From the NCBI RefSeq assembly GCF_947253395.1, contig NZ_CAMXYY010000002.1, forward strand, positions 7,609 to 71,608: DNA of 64,000 nt, in the 5' to 3' direction. The notes below the pieces were generated by a model. The model had not been told where the DNA came from. It saw only the letters and a list, made by a program, of their open reading frames with translations, and ran no database searches. The DNA comes from an uncultured Olegusella sp. Lineage in GTDB: Bacteria > Actinomycetota > Coriobacteriia > Coriobacteriales > Atopobiaceae. Shown here piece after piece: positions 37,281 through 46,606 of the stretch; positions within the stretch are counted from its first letter, which is position 1; every line of letters starts with the position of its first letter. The position numbers were made by a program, and so were the translations under genes.

Positions 37281-37403
37281 TATAGGTAAGTAGCAAGATG
37301 GCTCCTTTGTTCTAGATGCCTGTGCAATAAGCTGAAGTTATGCTTATTCAAAAATTCAAAAAAACATTGATAAATTTGTTCTTAGAGCTGCTTAAACGTT
37401 GCT

Positions 37404-37433
37404 TTTACATGGATTTTGTCTTTAAGATATAAA
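37404..37433 (+). promoter_or_regulatory. Probable promoter of the rpsP operon
   Basis: TTTACA (37404-37409), 18-base spacer, TATAAA (37428-37433). AT-rich context in the dinB/rpsP divergent region. Confidence 0.5.
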
Positions 37434-37541
37434 AACTATACCTTGCACCAAACGCTAAGAGTCGTATAGTAGGAGAGCATTTGTGTGGCAAAGCGGCACA
37501 ACTACTACTACCACGGTGTCGCTCGTCTGAAGGAGTTTTCA

Positions 37542-37859
37542 TTGGCAGTCAAGATTCGTTTGGCCCGTCACGGCGCCAAGAAGCGTCCCTATTATCGCGT
37601 TGTCGTCGCTGATGGTCGTATGCCTCGCGATGGTCGTTATATTGAGGAGGTTGGTCGCTATAATCCTTTGACCACTCCCAAGACCATTCAGCTTGACCTT
37701 GAGAAGATTGATGAGTGGGTTGCTAAGGGTGCTCAGCCCAGCTCTACCGTCTCTCATCTGATGGACATTGTGCGTACTGGTGCTCCCGCACCTGAGAAGA
37801 AGGCCAAGCTTTCTAAAAAGGCTCAGGCCAAGGTATCAGCAGCCCAGGACGAGGAGTAA
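37542..37859 (+). CDS. rpsP: 30S ribosomal protein S16
   Basis: 105-residue small-subunit protein starting (M)[41 protein letters not shown]. The TTG at 37542 is chosen because the family N-terminus begins there and AAGGAG lies six bases upstream. An in-frame GTG at 37485 with its own AGGAGAG site would add 19 residues (rich in His/Tyr) not expected for S16. Between the two a short out-of-frame reading frame exists (see findings). Leads rpsP-khpA-rimM-trmD-lepB. Confidence 0.95.
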   Translation: MAVKIRLARHGAKKRPYYRVVVADGRMPRDGRYIEEVGRYNPLTTPKTIQLDLEKIDEWVAKGAQPSSTVSHLMDIVRTGAPAPEKKAKLSKKAQAKVSAAQDEE

Positions 37860-37862
37860 GCC

Positions 37863-38180
37863 ATGACCGGCGAATTCGCCGACGTCACTGAGGAGACCAT
37901 CGACGTAGTCGAGGAGATTCAGGACGACGAGGAGCTCGCCTCGGACAAGGTTGCAGATCTCGTGGAGTATATCGTGTGCGGTTTGGTAGCTGATCAAGAT
38001 AGTGTTTCTTTGGATGTTACCGACCGTGAGGGCAGCGCACTTATTGAGGTGAGCTGCGCCGAAGAGGACGCCGGCCGTATTATTGGTCGTCGTGGTCGCA
38101 CGATTAAGGCCATTCGCACGCTTGCTCGTGCCCTTGGTTCACGTGTGGGTACTTCTGTCGAGGTAGAGGTTGTAGGTTAG
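37863..38180 (+). CDS. khpA: KH-domain RNA-binding protein KhpA
   Basis: 105 residues. The C-terminal KH domain (about 28-105) has the GRIIGRRGRTIKAIRTL GxxG loop. An acidic N-terminal extension of about 27 residues (Glu/Asp-rich) precedes it, longer than the usual 75-80 residue KhpA. It starts three bases after rpsP with GAGGAG overlapping the rpsP end. KhpA proteins bind RNA and influence cell division and translation. Confidence 0.88.
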   Translation: MTGEFADVTEETIDVVEEIQDDEELASDKVADLVEYIVCGLVADQDSVSLDVTDREGSALIEVSCAEEDAGRIIGRRGRTIKAIRTLARALGSRVGTSVEVEVVG

Positions 38181-38186
38181 GTGGCC

Positions 38187-38693
38187 ATGGCGCGCAAACA
38201 TTGGCGCTTGGTCGCAGGTATAACAAAGACACATGGCAAAGGTGGGGAGGTCGTAGCGACTCCGGTCGCGGGGCTTCCCCCCTTGTTATACGCTGGTATG
38301 CATGTGGCTTGTGTTCCACCTGTGCTCAAGCGAGATAGGTTCCATCGGATACATCATGTGACCAACGCAGGTTCAGGTCAACTGATTTCCTTATCTGATG
38401 TCACAAGTATTTCTGATGCCCAAGCCCTGGTAGGTCATTGTCTTTTAGCTCTTGTAGAAGAGCTGCCTGATGATTTAGGTCCTACTTTGGATGAACTGTT
38501 GGGTCGTCATGTGGCTGACCGCAGGTATGGTGAACTAGGACATATCTCTGAGATTATGGTAGGTCCTGCCAATGATGTTTGGGTGGTGCGTCAAGGCAAC
38601 AAAGAAGTATTGATTCCTGCCATTGATGAGTTCATTGACGCGTTGCCTGCTCAAGGCGTTATTCATGTTCATTTGCCTGATGGACTTGTTTAG
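38187..38693 (+). CDS. rimM: Ribosome maturation factor RimM
   Basis: 16S rRNA processing factor that binds S19, about 168 residues. N-terminal RimM barrel (HWRLVAGITKTHGKGGEV, ...ISDAQALVGHCLL) and C-terminal PRC barrel (LDELLGRHVADRRYGELGHI, VLIPAIDEFI). The start is ATG 38187; a GTG at 38181 immediately after khpA is possible. Sits between khpA and trmD as usual. Confidence 0.92.
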   Translation: MARKHWRLVAGITKTHGKGGEVVATPVAGLPPLLYAGMHVACVPPVLKRDRFHRIHHVTNAGSGQLISLSDVTSISDAQALVGHCLLALVEELPDDLGPTLDELLGRHVADRRYGELGHISEIMVGPANDVWVVRQGNKEVLIPAIDEFIDALPAQGVIHVHLPDGLV

Positions 38694-38705
38694 GGAGGAG
38701 AGGCT

Positions 38706-39413
38706 GTGCATATTGAAACACTTTCCGTCTTTCCCGAAGTCTTTGAGCCTTATATGAGCACCTCTATCATGGGTCGTGCGCAGGATAAAGGAATTTTGAG
38801 CTTTCAAGCGTATAATCTGCGTGATTGGACACATGATAGGCATCACACGGTGGATGATGCACCTTTTGGTGGTGGTCAGGGCATGCTTATGAAGCCTCAA
38901 CCCATCTTTGATGCTGTGCGCAATCTAAAATCCCGTAGTTTATCTTTGCCCTATGTGGTTTTCTTTTCACCTTGTGGAAGGCGTTTTGATGAGTCTTGCG
39001 CACAACGTCTTGCCAAAAAAGAGCAGCTATTGTTTGTTTGTGGTCGTTATGAGGGTATGGACGAACGCTGTTACGAACTGGCAGATGAGATTATCTCCCT
39101 TGGTGATTACGTACTTACAGGTGGGGAGCTTGCGGCTATGGTTGTAAGTGATGCCGTCGTGCGTTTATTGCCAGGCGCTTTAGGTGATGAGAATAGTGCG
39201 AAGGACGAGTCTTTCTCGGATGGTTTGTTGGAATATGCCCAATATACTCGGCCCGCAGATTTTGAAGGTAGGAAAGTCCCTGAAGTTTTGCTCTCAGGCA
39301 ATCATGCAGAAATTGCAAAATGGCGGGCTCAAAGTGCGTTGGAACGTACCCAAAAGTGGCGTCCCGATTTGCTAGAAAATGTTTCTTTGGCGCTTCAGGA
39401 GGGGAGAGCGTAG
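38706..39413 (+). CDS. trmD: tRNA (guanine-N1)-methyltransferase TrmD
   Basis: SPOUT methyltransferase making m1G37 in tRNAs, 235 residues. Seen: IETLSVFPEVFEPYMSTSIMGRA, DDAPFGGGQGMLMKPQPI, CGRYEGMDERC, and the knot LGDYVLTGGELAAMVVSDAVVRLLPGALG. GTG start with GGGAGGAGAG upstream. lepB begins one base after its stop. Confidence 0.96.
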   Translation: MHIETLSVFPEVFEPYMSTSIMGRAQDKGILSFQAYNLRDWTHDRHHTVDDAPFGGGQGMLMKPQPIFDAVRNLKSRSLSLPYVVFFSPCGRRFDESCAQRLAKKEQLLFVCGRYEGMDERCYELADEIISLGDYVLTGGELAAMVVSDAVVRLLPGALGDENSAKDESFSDGLLEYAQYTRPADFEGRKVPEVLLSGNHAEIAKWRAQSALERTQKWRPDLLENVSLALQEGRA

Positions 39414-39414
39414 T

Positions 39415-39963
39415 ATGGAAAAACGTGGTATTCCCAATTGGCTGCAATGGGTGTTGGTCTTTGTTATTGCTATTTGCGCCAGTTTGCTGATACGCCGTTA
39501 TGTGGTTGAGTTTTATGAAGTACCGTCAGGCTCGATGCTTCAAACAATCCAGCAAGGGGATCACCTGATAGGTTCGAAAGTGAGTCTATGGTCAAATGAT
39601 CCTCAGGTGGGTCAAATCGTAACCTTCAACGATATTAAAGGTACAGGCGATACGCTTATTAAACGCATTATTGCAGGTCCCGGTCAAACTGTTGACATCA
39701 AGGATAACGCAGTTTGGGTTGATGGTAAAAAGCTTGATGAACCCTATACCTCGGGTACGCCTACCCTGCCTTTACGCGATACCTGGGTTGCAGGTGGAAT
39801 TACATATCCCCTTACCATTCCTGAAGGACAGGTTTGGGTTATGGGGGACAATCGTACCGATTCTCTTGACTCGCGTTACTTTGGACCCATCCCTCTGAGT
39901 TCCATCACTTCTGAGGCGATATGGATTTATTGGCCGCCTAACCGCTGGGGTGCCTTAAAGTAG
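39415..39963 (+). CDS. lepB: Signal peptidase I
   Basis: Membrane serine protease that removes secretory signal peptides, about 182 residues. One N-terminal span (WLQWVLVFVIAICASLLI), catalytic Ser40 in VPSGSML, catalytic Lys83 in LIKRIIAGPGQ, and the GDNRTDSLDSRYFGPI box. The ATG at 39415 follows the trmD stop by one base with CAGGAGGGG nine bases upstream. Confidence 0.95.
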   Translation: MEKRGIPNWLQWVLVFVIAICASLLIRRYVVEFYEVPSGSMLQTIQQGDHLIGSKVSLWSNDPQVGQIVTFNDIKGTGDTLIKRIIAGPGQTVDIKDNAVWVDGKKLDEPYTSGTPTLPLRDTWVAGGITYPLTIPEGQVWVMGDNRTDSLDSRYFGPIPLSSITSEAIWIYWPPNRWGALK

Positions 39964-40055
39964 ACACGCAGTTTTTATGAGTTGCAACTGATGCGACGAG
40001 AAAATCAAGGTATGGTTTTGCCGTACAAAAAAGTTAACGAGAGGAAAGCAGGACT

Positions 40056-40961
40056 ATGAGTACTACTCCACTAAGCTTCCAAGATATGATCTTGGCCCTT
40101 GAGCATTACTGGGCAGATCAAGGTTGCACGGTTATGCAACCTTACGATAGCGAAGTCGGTGCTGGTACCTTTCATACCGCTACTTTGCTACGTAGCCTGG
40201 GACCCGCTGCTTGGCGCACCTGCTATCCACAGCCTTGCCGTCGCCCTGCTGATGGACGTTATGGGGAAAATCCCAATCGTATGCAACATTACTATCAATT
40301 CCAGGTAGTGCTCAAGCCCAGCCCTGTTGATTCTCAGGAGCTGTATTTGGGATCGCTTACAGCAATTGGCCTTGACCCTGCCGAGCATGACGTCCGTTTT
40401 GTTGAGGATGACTGGGAAAGTCCTACGCTGGGTGCTTGGGGCTTGGGTTGGGAAGTCTGGATGGATGGTATGGAGGTTACTCAATTTACCTACTTCCAAC
40501 AGGTGGGTGGCATTGAAGTTGACCCTGTTCCCGTTGAGATTACCTATGGTCTTGAGCGTATTGCTATGTATGCTCAACAGGTTAATTCGGTTTATGACTT
40601 GGTATGGAGTTGGCTACCTGATGGCACCGCCATCAAATACGGTGATGTTTTCCTCGAAAACGAGCGTGAGTTTTCGGTATATAACTTTGAACTTGCCAAT
40701 GTTCCCATGATGCGACAGAAATTTGATGATTACGAGAGGGAATGCCACGCCTGTCTTGATCGCAAGTTACCGCTCCCTGGCTATGACTGCGTTATGAAGT
40801 GCAGCCATGCCTTTAATCTACTTGACTCTCGTGGGGCACTGTCTGCTGTTGAGCGTGCAAACTATATTCTTCGTGTGCGTACACTTGCCAAAGCCTGCTG
40901 CGAGTCATATTTGGCAGAGGTCGCGAGCAAGTCTGATGCAGAAAAGAAGGAGGTGGCCTAA
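40056..40961 (+). CDS. glyQ: Glycyl-tRNA synthetase alpha subunit
   Basis: Catalytic class II subunit of the alpha2-beta2 bacterial GlyRS. 301 residues beginning [35 protein letters not shown], with [29 protein letters not shown] and [12 protein letters not shown]. Preceded by AGAGGAAAG. High-GC Actinobacteria mostly use the single-chain type, so the two-subunit form is a lineage marker. Confidence 0.97.
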   Translation: MSTTPLSFQDMILALEHYWADQGCTVMQPYDSEVGAGTFHTATLLRSLGPAAWRTCYPQPCRRPADGRYGENPNRMQHYYQFQVVLKPSPVDSQELYLGSLTAIGLDPAEHDVRFVEDDWESPTLGAWGLGWEVWMDGMEVTQFTYFQQVGGIEVDPVPVEITYGLERIAMYAQQVNSVYDLVWSWLPDGTAIKYGDVFLENEREFSVYNFELANVPMMRQKFDDYERECHACLDRKLPLPGYDCVMKCSHAFNLLDSRGALSAVERANYILRVRTLAKACCESYLAEVASKSDAEKKEVA

Positions 40962-43058
40962 ATGGCTCATAAGAAGGATTTTCTTCTCGAAATTGGTACT
41001 GAGGAAATGCCGTCCGCACCTCTTTCTAACGCCGTTGTTCAACTAGGAAAACTCGTGGACGAAGGCCTTGATGAGCTTGGGCTGTCTCACGGTGAGGTGC
41101 GTATTATCTCGACCCCGCGTCGACTAGCTGCTCTCGTGGCAGACGTTGCTTGTGCTACCGAGGAGCGCAATGAGTCTCATCGTGGACCTGCTGCACGTAT
41201 TGCCTTTGATGCTGAGGGCAATCCTACCAAAGCAGCTCTTGGATTTGCTCGTAAACAAGGGGTGAGCCCGGATCAGCTGCAAAGGCGTGTAGATGCTGAT
41301 GGCAACGAGTATGTCTTTGCTGAGATTCACGAAGAATCCCATCTGGCAGAACCTCTGCTGACCCAACTTTGTGAGTATGTCATCTCGCATCTTGAATGGC
41401 CTAACTACCGTAGTCAGCGTTGGGGTTCTGAGCACGTGAGCTTTGTGCGCCCAGTTCGTTGGATTTGCGCTCTTTTGGGGAGTGAAATTATAGAGCTCAC
41501 GTATGGTGACGTGACAAGCAGCAATACTACCCGTGGTCATCGCGTGTTAGGTGCGGGCGAGCACGTAGTCGCCGAGCCCAAGCTTTACGAAGATGTTTTG
41601 CGCTCTGTTTGTGTACTCGGTGAAGAAGAGCGTGCAGCGGTTATTCGTAAGGGCATAGCTCAAATTGAAGCTGAGCGTGGTGGTGCACATGTTGATACGC
41701 CTCGTGCTACGTTCCAAGAGGTTGTCAATCTTTGTGAGTGGCCCTCGGTTATTGTGGGTAAGTTTGATGAGGAGTTTCTTGCTGTTCCTCATGAGATTAT
41801 CTGTGAATCCATGCTTTCCAATCAACGTTATTTCCCTATTTATGACAAGAATGCCAAACTTACCTGCGAGTTTGTTGTTGTGAGTAATGCTGACCCTCTC
41901 TGTGCCGCAACGGTTATCGATGGTAATGAGCGTGTGGTGAGGGCTCGTCTTGACGATGCAAAGTTCTTCTACGATGAAGACCTTAAGGTTCCGATGGATG
42001 AATTTGTTGAGCGCTTGAGCCAAGTTGTCTTCCAAGAAAAGCTGGGTACCATGCGTCAAAAGGTTGAGCGTATGGAAACCCTTGCTTTGGCAGCTGCACA
42101 TCAGTTGGATGCTGACGAAGAATTAGTGCAGAAGGTACAACGCACTGCACATCTAGCCAAGGCAGATCTTGTGAGTCAGGCAGTTATTGAGTTTACGAGT
42201 CAGCAAGGTGTTATGGGCGGTTACTACGCTGAGGCAGCGGGGGAGTCTGTTGATATTGCTGATGCAATTCGCGAACACTATCATCCACGTTTTGCAGGTG
42301 ACCAGCTGCCTTCTGGTGTTGTGGGGCAGCTTGTAGCTTTGGCTGACAAGATTGATACCACTTGTGGCATGTTTGCCATTGACGAGCCGCCCACAGGCTC
42401 TGCAGACCCCTTTGCCGTACGCCGTGCAGCAATTGGCGTGATTGCTATTCTCAAGGTTTTGCCCAAGCTTGAGCTTCGTAAACTCATTCATTGTGCGCTC
42501 TCTAGCCTTGCTGCACAGGGCATTTGCTTTGATATAACTAAAGTTGAGGCAGATGTTGCCAAGTTTTTTGCAGGTCGTCTTGCTGCTATGGCCAAAAAAG
42601 ATGGCATTGCTCCAGACACCATTGATGCTGTTTCTGCGGTAGGCGTCATTGACCCTGCAGAATTCTTTGCTCGCGCTCATGCTCTTGATGAGGCGCGTTC
42701 AAGCCAGCCTGAACTTTTTGATGATTTGGCGGTGGCATACGCCCGTGCCGCGCACCTTGCTGACAAGAAGTTGGGTATTGAGGTTGACGAAACTTTACTC
42801 AGTGAATCTGAATTGAGCTTGCTCCAAGCTTGTTGTGAAGGTGAACAGAATGTGGAGAAAGCATTGGCTTCAGGTGACTATGAGGGGGCTTGTCGCTCTC
42901 TCGCGGCATTAAGAGAGCCCATCGACCGATTCTTTAGTGACGTACTTGTCATGGACGAGCACACTAAGTTAAGGGAGAACAGGCTTCGGCTGTTAAACCG
43001 CTTTGCAAATGTCTTTGCAGATGTGGCGGATATCGGAGCACTTTCCCGCAAACGCTAG
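40962..43058 (+). CDS. glyS: Glycyl-tRNA synthetase beta subunit
   Basis: 698-residue tRNA-binding partner of GlyQ, required for activity. Starts with KDFLLEIGTEEMPSAPL, contains TPRRLAALV, KAALGFARKQG, QRYFPIYD and, in the middle, an HD-like helical region followed by the C-terminal anticodon-binding domain (DEHTKLRENRLRLLNRFANVF). ATG directly at the glyQ stop, implying coupled translation in equal amounts. Confidence 0.96.
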   Translation: MAHKKDFLLEIGTEEMPSAPLSNAVVQLGKLVDEGLDELGLSHGEVRIISTPRRLAALVADVACATEERNESHRGPAARIAFDAEGNPTKAALGFARKQGVSPDQLQRRVDADGNEYVFAEIHEESHLAEPLLTQLCEYVISHLEWPNYRSQRWGSEHVSFVRPVRWICALLGSEIIELTYGDVTSSNTTRGHRVLGAGEHVVAEPKLYEDVLRSVCVLGEEERAAVIRKGIAQIEAERGGAHVDTPRATFQEVVNLCEWPSVIVGKFDEEFLAVPHEIICESMLSNQRYFPIYDKNAKLTCEFVVVSNADPLCAATVIDGNERVVRARLDDAKFFYDEDLKVPMDEFVERLSQVVFQEKLGTMRQKVERMETLALAAAHQLDADEELVQKVQRTAHLAKADLVSQAVIEFTSQQGVMGGYYAEAAGESVDIADAIREHYHPRFAGDQLPSGVVGQLVALADKIDTTCGMFAIDEPPTGSADPFAVRRAAIGVIAILKVLPKLELRKLIHCALSSLAAQGICFDITKVEADVAKFFAGRLAAMAKKDGIAPDTIDAVSAVGVIDPAEFFARAHALDEARSSQPELFDDLAVAYARAAHLADKKLGIEVDETLLSESELSLLQACCEGEQNVEKALASGDYEGACRSLAALREPIDRFFSDVLVMDEHTKLRENRLRLLNRFANVFADVADIGALSRKR

Positions 43059-43126
43059 GTATGCACGCCTTGTCATGTGTATAAAGTCGGACACAAAGGT
43101 CCGGTTTGAGAGGAAGGAACGCATTC

Positions 43127-43531
43127 ATGCCTGAGGACTTCATCGGTGAGGAGATTGGGGAAGAGTCCCTTCCCATCGTATTCGTTCTCTCTGACGCTCG
43201 CGGCAAGACTGCGGTTGGCGTCGTAGAGGCTGCGGCTGACCAGTTTGAGGATGGTGCGATTGTCGTTAAACAGCTGGGTAATGTAAACAATGTTGAGATG
43301 GTTTGTGACTACCTTGACAAGAATCGCGAAGAGGATACACCTACGGCTGTTTTCCACACGATCGCTGATAAGAATCTTCGCCGTGATATTAGGCGCGAGC
43401 TAGACAGTAGGGGTATTCCTTCTGTTGACTTGCTCGGTCCTGCCATTACGGTTATTGCTAGCCTTACGGGTTCTGAGCCCGCAAGTATCAGTGGTCATCG
43501 TGCAGAAACTTCTGTACAAGAGCTCGCGTAA
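43127..43531 (+). CDS. Truncated PPDK regulatory protein-like (N-terminal domain only)
   Basis: About 134 residues matching by eye the N-terminal domain of the pyruvate,phosphate dikinase regulatory protein (PPSR/DUF299): IVFVLSDARGKTAVGVVEAAADQF, ...PTAVFHTIADKNLRRDIRREL and IPSVDLLGPAITVIASLTG. A full PPSR is about 270 residues, and its second half carries the P-loop-like GVSRTSKTP catalytic segment. That half is absent, and no remnant follows in any frame before ppdK. AGGAAGGA lies eight bases before the ATG. It lies 184 bases before ppdK, so a role with PPDK is likely, but phosphotransferase activity is not. The frame is intact. Confidence 0.7.
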   Translation: MPEDFIGEEIGEESLPIVFVLSDARGKTAVGVVEAAADQFEDGAIVVKQLGNVNNVEMVCDYLDKNREEDTPTAVFHTIADKNLRRDIRRELDSRGIPSVDLLGPAITVIASLTGSEPASISGHRAETSVQELA

Positions 43532-43558
43532 GCTGCTCATATTGTGAAAAATTGAGTT

Positions 43559-43610
43559 AGACAGCAGGCCAATATTTCCTCGTAGTGTGGAAATGATGGT
43601 CTGCATGTCT
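43559..43610 (+). other. Long hairpin between the PPSR-like gene and ppdK
   Basis: AGACA-GCAG-GCCA-(AT)-ATTTCC at 43559-43579 pairs with GGAAAT-(GA)-TGGT-CTGC-(A)-TGTCT at 43589-43610: about 19 pairs with one G-U, one internal mismatch and one bulge, nine-base loop. It is followed by GGCTTTATTAATTT, which is a poor terminator tail. It could be a weak terminator or an mRNA processing/stability element in the ppdK leader. Confidence 0.6.
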
Positions 43611-43715
43611 GGCTTTATTAATTTGAATTCAGCTTAACTGCTGGATTGCGCTATCATGCTGCTGTTGGTACAGGGGTGGCTTTGGCTACCCAAAGTAACG
43701 AATCAAGGAGTGCGT

Positions 43716-46445
43716 ATGGCTGAAAAGCACGTTTACCGGTTCGGTTTTGACGAAAACGGTAAGAATGTGACTGAGGTCGCAGGCGAGACCGTTAACAAGG
43801 CAAAATGGATTACAGGTGGCAAGGGTGCAAACCTTGCCGAGATGGCCAATATCGGTCTTCCTGTTCCTCCAGGATTTTCTATTACCTGCCAGACTTGTGT
43901 TGAGTATTCTGGCGCTGGCAATGTTTGGCCTGAAGGTGTACTCGACGAGATTGATGAGTACCGCAAGGATCTCGAGAAGCGTATGGGCAAAAAGCTCGGT
44001 GACGCAGAGGATCCTCTGTTGGTATCTGTTCGCTCCGGTGCTCCTTTCTCCATGCCTGGCATGATGGATACGGTCCTGAACCTTGGTCTGAATGATGACT
44101 CTGTTCAGGGTCTTATCAAGCAGACTGACAATCCCCGTTTTGCTTACGACTCCTACCGCCGTTTTGTTCAAATGTTCTCTGATGTAGTTATGGGTGTTTC
44201 TGGTCAGCTTTTCGAGGATGCCATCAACGCCAAGAAGGCCGAGAAGGGCGTTAAGCTTGATACTGAGCTCGATGCTGATGACCTTAAAGATCTTGTTGCT
44301 ACGTTCAAGCAGATTTTTGCTGATAACGTTGATGTCGAGAAGTATCCTGAGGTTGAACTTGACGGCAAGGCTGTCTTCCCCCACGATCCCATCCTGCAGC
44401 TCCGTCTTGCCGAGCAGGCAGTCTTTGGTTCTTGGAATACCGAGCGCGCCATCCTTTACCGTAAGCAGAACAAGATTCCTGATGAGCTTGGTACTGCTGT
44501 CAACGTGCAGGTAATGGCCTTTGGTAACAAGGGCAACACCTCTGCTACTGGCGTTGCATTTACCCGCAATCCTGCTGATGGTACCAATGAGCGTTACGGT
44601 GACTTCCTCGTCAATGCTCAGGGCGAGGATGTTGTTGCTGGTATTCGCAACACTGAGCCCATTGCTGACCTTCCTCATGTCCCCGGTCTTGAGGAGGCAG
44701 GTAAGGAGCTCTTCCGCGTCTTTGAGATTCTTGAGGACCACTACGCTGACATGATGGACCTCGAGTTCACCATTGAGCAGGGCAAGCTTTGGATGCTGCA
44801 GACTCGTGTTGGCAAGCGTACCGCTTTGTCTGCACTTCGTGTCGCTATCCAGATGGTTGAAGAGGGTCGTATCGACAAGAAGACCGCTGTGTCTCGCGTT
44901 GCTCCCGATCAGCTTGATCAGCTGCTCCATCCTCAGTTTGACTCCAAGGCAAAATATGATGTCGTAGCTAAGGGTATGAATGCTTCTCCTGGTGCAGCTG
45001 TGGGTGCTGTCGTCTTCTCCTCTGCTGACGCTGTTGCTTATCAAGAGGCTGGCAAGCCCTGTGTTCTCGTTCGCTGGGAGACCACTCCCGATGACCTTGC
45101 TGGCATGGTTGCTGCCGAGGGTATCTTGACCTCTCATGGTGGCAAGACCTCTCACGCAGCAGTTATTGCTCGTGGTATGGGTGCACCCTGCGTATGCGGT
45201 TGCGAGTCTCTCCATATTGATGTCGCCAAGAAGGAAGCTAGCATTGCTGGTACCGACATTGTTTTGAAGGAAGGCGACATCATCTCCATCGATGGCTCTA
45301 CGGGTAACATCATCCTTGGTGCCGTGGATTTGGTTCGTCCCGAGCTCGCTGGTGACCTCGGTACCATTCTTGAGTGGGCTGACGAGATTTCTAACGATGA
45401 GTCTCTTGGTCGCGTTTTCCAGGTTCGCGCCAATGCTGACAACCCTGCTGACGCAAAGCTCTCCCGTGAGTTTGGTGCAACTGGTATTGGTCTTGACCGT
45501 ACTGAGCACATGTTCTTGGGTGATCGCAAGCAGCTTATCCAGTCCTTTATTCTTGCTGAGGATCAGGCAACCAAGGACGAGGCTATTGCCAAGCTGTATG
45601 AGGCTCAGATTGGTGACTTCTACGAGATGTTCAAGGCCATGGATGGTCTACCTGTCATCGTGCGTCTACTTGATCCTCCTCTGCATGAGTTCTTGGAGTC
45701 CCCGCGTGCACTTGAGGTTTCTCTCGCACGCGCCGAGGCAAAGGGTGAGGATATCAGCGAGGGCAAGGCTCTCCTCAAGAAGCTCGACAGCTATCAGGAA
45801 GCCAACCCCATGCTTGGTTTGCGTGGTTGCCGTTTGGGCATCGTCTATCCTGAGCTCAATGATATGCAGACCCGTGCCATCGCTACCGCTATGGCTCAGC
45901 TCAAGAAGGAGGGTCTCGATCCTCAGCCTGAGATCATGATTCCTCTTGTCTCTCTTGAGACCGAGATTGAGCAGGTTCGCGCTCAGGTCGAAGCTCAGAT
46001 CAAGGCTGTGTGCGAGGCAGAGGGTGTCGAGCTCTCCATCCCCATTGGCACCATGATTGAGATTCCTCGCGCTGCTGTCATCGCTGATGAAATTGCAAAG
46101 CATGCCGATTTCTTCTCCTTCGGTACCAATGACCTCACTCAGATGGGCTTTGGCTTCTCTCGTGATGACGTTGAGTCTGCGTTTGTTCCTCAGTATCTTG
46201 ACCGTAAGATTCTCAAGGCTAACCCCTTCGAGACTCTCGATCCTGGCATCGCTAAGCTCGTTAAGCTTGGTGTTGAGGGTGGTCATGAGGGCAATCCTGG
46301 CATTGTTTGTGGTGTCTGCGGCGAGACCGGTGGTGACCCCGAGTCTATTCACATGTACTACAAGCTCGGCCTCGACTATGTGTCCTGCTCGCCTTATCGT
46401 GTGCCTATTGCACGCCTTGCAGCAGCACAGGCCAAGCTCGACTAG
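43716..46445 (+). CDS. ppdK: Pyruvate, phosphate dikinase
   Basis: Interconverts pyruvate, ATP and Pi with PEP, AMP and PPi. About 909 residues. N-terminal ATP-grasp domain (GGKGANLAEMANIGLPVPPGF, VSVRSGAPFSMPGMMDTVLNLG), central phospho-histidine domain with LTSHGGKTSHAAVIARGMG (catalytic His and neighbouring regulatory Thr both present) and C-terminal PEP/pyruvate barrel (RLLDPPLHEF, GLRGCRLG, FFSFGTNDLTQM, GVCGETGGD with the catalytic Cys). The ATG at 43716 has AAGGAG five bases upstream. Codon usage is strongly biased toward C-ending and highly used codons, so expression is probably high. PEP made here feeds both the PTS and the shikimate enzymes. Confidence 0.97.
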   Translation: MAEKHVYRFGFDENGKNVTEVAGETVNKAKWITGGKGANLAEMANIGLPVPPGFSITCQTCVEYSGAGNVWPEGVLDEIDEYRKDLEKRMGKKLGDAEDPLLVSVRSGAPFSMPGMMDTVLNLGLNDDSVQGLIKQTDNPRFAYDSYRRFVQMFSDVVMGVSGQLFEDAINAKKAEKGVKLDTELDADDLKDLVATFKQIFADNVDVEKYPEVELDGKAVFPHDPILQLRLAEQAVFGSWNTERAILYRKQNKIPDELGTAVNVQVMAFGNKGNTSATGVAFTRNPADGTNERYGDFLVNAQGEDVVAGIRNTEPIADLPHVPGLEEAGKELFRVFEILEDHYADMMDLEFTIEQGKLWMLQTRVGKRTALSALRVAIQMVEEGRIDKKTAVSRVAPDQLDQLLHPQFDSKAKYDVVAKGMNASPGAAVGAVVFSSADAVAYQEAGKPCVLVRWETTPDDLAGMVAAEGILTSHGGKTSHAAVIARGMGAPCVCGCESLHIDVAKKEASIAGTDIVLKEGDIISIDGSTGNIILGAVDLVRPELAGDLGTILEWADEISNDESLGRVFQVRANADNPADAKLSREFGATGIGLDRTEHMFLGDRKQLIQSFILAEDQATKDEAIAKLYEAQIGDFYEMFKAMDGLPVIVRLLDPPLHEFLESPRALEVSLARAEAKGEDISEGKALLKKLDSYQEANPMLGLRGCRLGIVYPELNDMQTRAIATAMAQLKKEGLDPQPEIMIPLVSLETEIEQVRAQVEAQIKAVCEAEGVELSIPIGTMIEIPRAAVIADEIAKHADFFSFGTNDLTQMGFGFSRDDVESAFVPQYLDRKILKANPFETLDPGIAKLVKLGVEGGHEGNPGIVCGVCGETGGDPESIHMYYKLGLDYVSCSPYRVPIARLAAAQAKLD

Positions 46446-46473
46446 TTTGATTTTTGCATCAAGCTGATTTTGA

Positions 46474-46500
46474 GAGGAGCCTCTCGGGGCTCCTCTTTTT
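46474..46500 (+). terminator. Terminator of ppdK
   Basis: GAGGAGCC (46474-46481) pairs with GGCTCCTC (46488-46495), followed by TTTTT. Confidence 0.9.
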
Positions 46501-46552
46501 GTGAAATTGCACGTAACTTATGTGATACGGTCGACAAAACCCTTATTAGTAC

Positions 46553-46581
46553 TTGTAAGGGACTTGATAAACGCTTAGAAT
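46553..46581 (+). promoter_or_regulatory. Promoter of rplS
   Basis: TTGTAA (46553-46558), 17-base spacer, TAGAAT (46576-46581). This leaves a leader of roughly 65-70 bases before the L19 start. Confidence 0.65.
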
Positions 46582-46606
46582 GACCGACGGTGTGTAAACA
46601 TGCCAT

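Noticed and set aside
41547..42101. A 184-codon minus-strand frame inside glyS
   Set aside because: Antisense shadow of a certain gene.
43686..45509. A 607-codon open frame on the minus strand opposite ppdK
   Set aside because: It is the antisense mirror of a highly expressed, codon-biased gene; its translation shows no recognisable domain and it has no SD. Sense-strand ppdK is unambiguous.
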